IMG/VR virus record: IMGVR_UViG_3300044608_002771
Location: 1 to 48,392 of that record
DNA from: a virus
Direction: 5' to 3' (one strand)
DNA length: 48,392 bases
Below the pieces are notes generated by a model, which was not told the DNA's origin, ran no database searches, and saw only the letters and a program-made list of their open reading frames with translations. Shown in pieces: positions 45,083 to 48,392 of the stretch. A program made the translations under genes and the position numbers. The stretch's first letter is position 1. Every line of letters begins with the position of its first letter.

Positions 45083-45300
45083 CACACCCTATCGTGGCGA
45101 CCGCGAAAGCTCTTCGCGCGAAGTTTCAGGAGGCTCCGGACTCGTCGTCGAAGAGGTCCGGTCTTCGCTGCATCAAGAACGCGATCTCGAAGGCAGGTCG
45201 GGACAGCGACGAGGCTCGTCGGCTCGTCGAGCACGCTCGGTCCTATCTCTCGACGGCGCTCAGGGAGGAGGAGCTGGCGGAGCGGCGTCACAGGTGGTAG
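45079..45300 (+). CDS. Small basic helical protein (73 aa)
   Basis: GTG 45079 in a GTGA overlap. It is basic and helical (IVATAKALRAKFQEAPDSSSKRSGLRC, then NAISKAGRDSDEARRLVEHARSYL, then EEELAERRHRW). It probably binds DNA or RNA. It ends the small-gene operon just before the promoter of the putative small RNA. Confidence 0.6.
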   Translation: MTHPIVATAKALRAKFQEAPDSSSKRSGLRCIKNAISKAGRDSDEARRLVEHARSYLSTALREEELAERRHRW

Positions 45301-45317
45301 TCGGACCGAAATAGGGC

Positions 45318-45346
45318 TTTCGTCGGCCCCGAGGTTAGCGTAAGGT
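45318..45346 (+). promoter_or_regulatory. Phage-type promoter reading into the gene-free region
   Basis: Plus strand -35 TTTCGT (45318-45323), 17-bp spacer, -10 TAAGGT (45341-45346). The next gene is about 470 bases away, so its product is more likely a short RNA. Confidence 0.65.
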
Positions 45347-45352
45347 TCCGGG

Positions 45353-45419
45353 TGGTTGGGTGTGGACGCCCCAACTCCTCCCTCGCGGCCGCTTCTGATC
45401 TTCGGATCGGGGCGGCCGC
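45353..45419 (+). ncRNA. Candidate small RNA with exposed anti-Shine-Dalgarno
   Basis: Beginning about 7 bases after the -10 box, the transcript would fold into a 6-bp hairpin (GTTGGG / CCCAAC, 45355-45375), a single-stranded TCCTCCCTC (45376-45384), and a strong closing hairpin (45385-45419). The last has an 8-bp GCGGCCGC stem over a 6-bp stem with a TTCG tetraloop. The unpaired CU tract can pair with GGAGG ribosome sites. The extent of the RNA is inferred. Confidence 0.5.
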
Positions 45420-45423
45420 ACCT

Positions 45424-45721
45424 CCTAGCGGGTCACCTATCACCTCCTAGCGGCGTCCTATCAGTAAAAACTCCGTAAAATCAACAGCCTATCACTCCTA
45501 GCGGACCTAGCGTCCGGTTCGGCGTGGATGGGATCTCGCGGCTGGGCTGCTATCGGCATCGCCTAGCGGCTGGAGCCGCACCCTAACGCCCGCACAGGCG
45601 CGCATGCGCATGCACACGTGAGGAGGATTAGTGATAGGTGTGATAGGTTGTTGAACTTGCGGAGTAATTTGATGATAGGAGAGTGATAGGTTGGTGATAG
45701 GAGAGTAGCGTAACCGCTAGG
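45424..45721. repeat. Inverted iteron region (candidate origin or terminase site)
   Basis: Left side: CCTATCAC or CCTATCAG at 45436, 45457 and 45488; CCTAGCGG-like boxes at 45424, 45446, 45497, 45506 and 45562. Right side, opposite strand: TGATAGG boxes in copies starting at 45631, 45640, 45672, 45683 and 45694, then CCGCTAGG at 45714. Spacings of 21, 31, 9, 32, 11 and 11 bases are close to whole helical turns. An A-rich stretch (45464-45486) and an alternating purine-pyrimidine run (45598-45620) lie inside. No gene is visible in this region. Confidence 0.75.
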
Positions 45722-45754
45722 AACGGAAGGTAGGACGCGGGCGGGGGGCGATGC

Positions 45755-45783
45755 TTTCTTTGCTTCGTGCGTGAGCGTATAAT
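45755..45783 (+). promoter_or_regulatory. Promoter for the terminase/late operon
   Basis: Plus strand -35 TTTCTT (45755-45760), 17-bp spacer and a consensus TATAAT (45778-45783). It lies 36 bases before the first gene of the terminase operon. The -35 fits the phage family more than the usual TTGACA. Confidence 0.75.
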
Positions 45784-45818
45784 AGGCGGAGTCGTCGGGT
45801 GTTTGGGGGGTCGGTGAG

Positions 45819-46355
45819 ATGGGTGGTTCGTATGCGGATCGACGGGACTCCGACGAGAGGGAGTGGATGCCCAGGTTCAGGGAGAGCAGGGACTCGCCCC
45901 CCGGCCTCGTTCCTCTGGACGACGTCCGAGATCACCTCCTCACGGCAGGATCCACACTCGGCAGGATCCAGACTAGGGTTGGTCCGCAGTCGTGGGTGAC
46001 CTCCGCCTGGAGGGACGCCCTCCCCGACCCCGAGGGCGCTCCGGAACCGCTCTCGAGGCGACGACCCTCCGCAGTCGAGATCTCGCACATGGACTGGGTC
46101 CTCGGCTGGCTCCCCCTGATCCCGGACGACCGATACGTCATCCGGAAGATCGTCGCCATGCGGATGCTGATCAACGAGAGGACCGGGAAGCCGAGGCTCA
46201 GCTATAAGAATCTATCTGAAAATCTATCGTCGAGTTCCCAGGCAGTCATGCTGTGGCATCGACAGGGGATCGTGACGATCCAGAGGGGACTGGACCCGAA
46301 AAATCCGCTATGGGACCGATTTTCCGCTTTACGTTTCCGACGGGACGGGGCATAG
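45819..46355 (+). CDS. DUF6362-like protein upstream of terminase
   Basis: A 178-aa protein; ATG 45819 follows GTGAG. Residues about 20-75 are low complexity. The C-terminal half (PSAVEISHMDWVLGWLPLIPDDRYVIRKIVAMRML, LSYKNLSENLSSSSQAVMLWHRQGIVTIQRGLD) has the sigma-like helix-turn-helix layout of the DUF6362 proteins often found before terminase genes. It may regulate late transcription or guide the terminase. It lies next to the iteron region. Confidence 0.6.
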   Translation: MGGSYADRRDSDEREWMPRFRESRDSPPGLVPLDDVRDHLLTAGSTLGRIQTRVGPQSWVTSAWRDALPDPEGAPEPLSRRRPSAVEISHMDWVLGWLPLIPDDRYVIRKIVAMRMLINERTGKPRLSYKNLSENLSSSSQAVMLWHRQGIVTIQRGLDPKNPLWDRFSALRFRRDGA

Positions 46356-46438
46356 TTACGCTTAACCTAGGTTCCGAGCAGCTGGTCGAGATGATCTCCC
46401 GGCGCTCGTCAATCCGGGAGGACTCCGTGACCATCTGA
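46310..46438 (+). CDS. Possible 42-aa protein overlapping the DUF6362-like gene
   Basis: From ATG 46310 the frame encodes MGPIFRFTFPTGRGIVTLNL, then GSEQLVEMISRRSSIRED, before TGA at 46438. The second part looks protein-like, but no ribosome site precedes the ATG and it overlaps the previous gene by 46 bases. A promoter-like TTTACG-N17-CATAGT (46328-46356) also lies here. Either may be chance. Confidence 0.3.
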   Translation: MGPIFRFTFPTGRGIVTLNLGSEQLVEMISRRSSIREDSVTI

Positions 46439-46458
46439 CCTCCCCTTCAGGCTGACCA

Positions 46459-46992
46459 ATGACCGATATCGCGGACGATCTCGACGAGAAGGGCGTGGCC
46501 GACGAGCTGGCCTCCCCGCACAAGAAGATCGGGCGACCCACTCTCTACAGCCCCGAGTTCGACGAACAGGTCAGGAAGCTGTCCCTCCTCGGTCTGACCG
46601 TCACCCAGATCGCCAGGTTCTTTGGCGTGTCGCTGTCGTGCCTCATGAACTGGTCCAGGGACTATCCGTCCTTTCGCGCGGCCATGCACAGAGGACGAGA
46701 GATCGCGGACGCCGAGGTCGCGGACGCTCTCTACACGAGGGCCATCGGCGGTCGGATCAAGAGGAAGAAGGTCGCCATCAGCAACACCGGAGTTGTCACC
46801 GAGCACGAGTACGAGGAGGACGTCCTCCCGGACGTCGGGGCAGCCCAGTTCTGGCTCGGAGCTCGACACGGCCAGCGCTGGCGCGCGGTCCAGTCCCTGC
46901 AGCATCTGGACGAGAACGGCGAGCCAATGCGGCCACCGAGCGTGACCGTCGTTGGCCTGGACCCCATGCCGCCCCCGGCCCCCGAGTCCTGA
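46459..46992 (+). CDS. terS: Terminase small subunit
   Basis: A 177-aa protein. Residues 25-60 (GRPTLYSPEFDEQVRKLSLLGLTVTQIARFFGVSLSCLMNWSRDYPSF) hold a helix-turn-helix, followed by ADAEVADALYTRAIGGRIKRKKVAI and AAQFWLGARHGQRWRAVQ, the oligomerisation core of this TerS type. The C terminus is Pro-rich. It recognises the packaging site and loads the large subunit; the iterons upstream are candidates for that site. Confidence 0.88.
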   Translation: MTDIADDLDEKGVADELASPHKKIGRPTLYSPEFDEQVRKLSLLGLTVTQIARFFGVSLSCLMNWSRDYPSFRAAMHRGREIADAEVADALYTRAIGGRIKRKKVAISNTGVVTEHEYEEDVLPDVGAAQFWLGARHGQRWRAVQSLQHLDENGEPMRPPSVTVVGLDPMPPPAPES

Positions 46993-46995
46993 CGA

Positions 46996-48207
46996 ATGTC
47001 GCTCCGGATCGAGGTCCCGAGCAAGTTCATCCCGATCTTCCAACCCGGACCTCAGTTCAAGGTCCTGCACGGAGGACGAGGCTCGGCGAAGAGCCACACG
47101 GTGGCGAAGAAACTCGTTCTGGACGCATACTCCGGGAGGGAGCGGATACTCTGCACCCGCGAGTTCCAGACGAGCATCGCCGACTCCGTTCACAAGCTCG
47201 TGACGGATCAGATCGAGGGGATGAAGCTTCGTCCTTGGTTCGACGTGACGAAGAGCTCCATCCGGTGCGTTCTGACCGGCTCCGAGTTCCTCTTCAAGGG
47301 ACTCCGCCACAACATCGAGGAGATCAAGTCCACCGAGGGTATCACGAAGACCTGGATCGAGGAGGCTCGGTCGGCCAGCCGAAACTCGCTGGACGTTCTC
47401 TTCCCGACTATCTTCCGGACCCCGGGAGCCGAGTGCTACATCACCTTCAACCCCGAGGAGGCAACGGACCCCGTCTACGCCGACTTCGTCGAGAAGAGGG
47501 ACCCGACCGCGCTCGTGATCCAGGGAAACTGGCGGGACAACCGCTGGTTCCCCGAGGGCCTCGAGATGCAGAGGCAGCGGGCCATCCGGCTCGGCGACGA
47601 GGATGCCTACGACTGGATCTGGGAGGGTCGCCTCCGGAAGCTGTCCGCAGCCGCGATCTTCCGGAAGAAAGTCTCGTTCGAGACGTTCGAGCCGCCCGAG
47701 GTCGTCGACCGGTTCTACTACGGGATCGACTGGGGCTTCGCCGACGACCCGACCGTCCTCATCCGCTGCTACATCGTCGACGAGGTTCTCTATATCGACA
47801 GGGAGGTCTTCGGATACGGTGTGGAGCTGGACGACCTTCCGGCGCTCTTCTCGACGATCCCAGGGTATCGTGACTGGCCGATCAAGGCCGACAACTCGCG
47901 TCCCGAGACTATCAGCCACGTCGCCCGGAAGGGTGGGATGGCGATCACAGCTGCCCGGAAGTGGCAGGGGTCGGTCGAGGACGGCATCGAGCACCTGAGG
48001 TCGTATCGCCGCATCGTGATCCACGAGACGCGCTGCCCGAACATGGCGGAGGAGGCTCGACTCTACAGCTACAAGACGGACCGCATCTCCGGAGCGATCC
48101 TCCCCATCGTGAACGATGCCCACAACCACGGCTGGGACGCAGTTCGGTATGCCCTCGACGATCTGATCGAGAGTGGGGGCGCAGCAGCATCCTGGGCCAA
48201 CCTCTAG
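46996..48207 (+). CDS. terL: Terminase large subunit (PBSX type)
   Basis: A 403-aa protein, ATG 46996. Walker A is GGRGSAKS (26-33), Walker B is TWIEEA (near 119-124). The nuclease residues are in DWGFADDP, KADNSRPETI and NDAHNHGWDAVRYAL. The pattern is of the PBSX-type phage terminase that packages DNA into the prohead. The family is commonly linked to headful or pac packaging. The portal gene follows within ten bases. Confidence 0.95.
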   Translation: MSLRIEVPSKFIPIFQPGPQFKVLHGGRGSAKSHTVAKKLVLDAYSGRERILCTREFQTSIADSVHKLVTDQIEGMKLRPWFDVTKSSIRCVLTGSEFLFKGLRHNIEEIKSTEGITKTWIEEARSASRNSLDVLFPTIFRTPGAECYITFNPEEATDPVYADFVEKRDPTALVIQGNWRDNRWFPEGLEMQRQRAIRLGDEDAYDWIWEGRLRKLSAAAIFRKKVSFETFEPPEVVDRFYYGIDWGFADDPTVLIRCYIVDEVLYIDREVFGYGVELDDLPALFSTIPGYRDWPIKADNSRPETISHVARKGGMAITAARKWQGSVEDGIEHLRSYRRIVIHETRCPNMAEEARLYSYKTDRISGAILPIVNDAHNHGWDAVRYALDDLIESGGAAASWANL

Positions 48208-48216
48208 GACGCTCCA

Positions 48217-48392
48217 TTGGCCGATAACCCGAAGAGCAAGAGCCTCGTTCGCGCCGCTCGGGCAGCTGCGAGGAAGACCGCCCCGCCCCCGGTCACCGGA
48301 CCGAAGTCGTTCGTCGCCCAGGACTCGTTCCAGAATTTCGCTCTCCGCCTCGGAATGGGGACCGGAAACGCGACGATGGACGGGAGCAGCTA
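48217..48392 (+). CDS. Portal protein (DUF1073-like), 3' truncated
   Basis: From TTG 48217 the frame is open to the window end. The N terminus is Lys/Ala/Arg-rich, then FVAQDSFQNFALRLGMGTGN follows, the typical N-terminal signature of DUF1073-type portals (D-x-FQNF-x-x-RLG). The gene order terminase-portal supports it. The TTG start is somewhat uncertain; no in-frame ATG precedes the signature. Confidence 0.8.
   Translation, partial: MADNPKSKSLVRAARAAARKTAPPPVTGPKSFVAQDSFQNFALRLGMGTGNATMDGSS

Noticed and set aside
45717-46088. Minus-strand frame of 123 codons near the terminase promoter
   Set aside because: It covers the TATAAT promoter and the DUF6362-like gene on the other strand and has no ribosome site.
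46328-46356. TTTACG-N17-CATAGT as another promoter before terS
   Set aside because: Spacing fits, but the -10 is weak and it lies inside a gene already served by the TATAAT promoter at 45755-45783. Kept only as a note.
1-48392. tRNA genes, CRISPR arrays, insertion sequences, integrase and attachment sites
   Set aside because: I looked for cloverleaf-like ends, regular repeats with spacers, transposase or recombinase motifs and found none convincing.

Overview
The window is part of a GC-rich, tightly packed tailed-phage genome with a contractile tail (myovirus type). It starts in the last codons of a head gene and ends just inside the portal gene, so only part of the head module (rest of the portal, capsid) is missing. 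I see no integrase, no tRNA genes and no CRISPR array. A GcrA-like protein, a regulator family typical of alphaproteobacteria, suggests an alphaproteobacterial host; the baseplate genes resemble those of small myophages such as cyanophage Pam3. The host call is inference.

Layout. (a) 1-15.0 kb, plus strand: head-tail connector and neck genes, DUF3383-type sheath, DUF3277-type tube, a tail chaperone pair joined by a -1 frameshift site, a tape measure with a built-in lysozyme domain, the baseplate, fibre genes and two small membrane proteins. (b) 15.0-44.0 kb, minus strand: about fifty genes for replication, repair, nucleotide metabolism and many small unknown proteins. They include a primase of the archaeo-eukaryotic (TOTE) type, family A DNA polymerase, SNF2 and UvrD-like helicases, a Topo VIA/Spo11-like protein, nucleases, a MazG-like pyrophosphatase and an HD nucleotidase. 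(c) 44.1-45.3 kb, plus strand: five tiny overlapping genes behind one promoter. (d) 45.3-45.8 kb: the only long gene-free stretch, with a probable small RNA and helically phased inverted iterons, a candidate origin or terminase-recognition site. (e) 45.8-48.4 kb, plus strand: DUF6362-like protein, small and large terminase, start of the portal.

Two features link the parts. First, a ThyA/dUMP-hydroxymethylase homologue, a P-loop kinase of the 5-hmdU kinase type, and an alpha-glutamyl/putrescinyl-thymine pyrophosphorylase-like (aGPT-PPlase) protein overlapping a uracil-DNA-glycosylase-fold gene look like a thymidine hypermodification pathway, helped by the MazG-like and HD enzymes. Second, at least fourteen promoters share one unusual pattern: -35 near TTTCGC, exactly 17 bp (one site ambiguous), -10 near TAnAnT, often preceded by AGGAATTC-like bases. 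They split the minus-strand block into about ten operons; GC-rich hairpins without U tracts follow several promoter-proximal genes. Most genes in an operon overlap by GTGA, ATGA or TGATG, which decided many start choices here.
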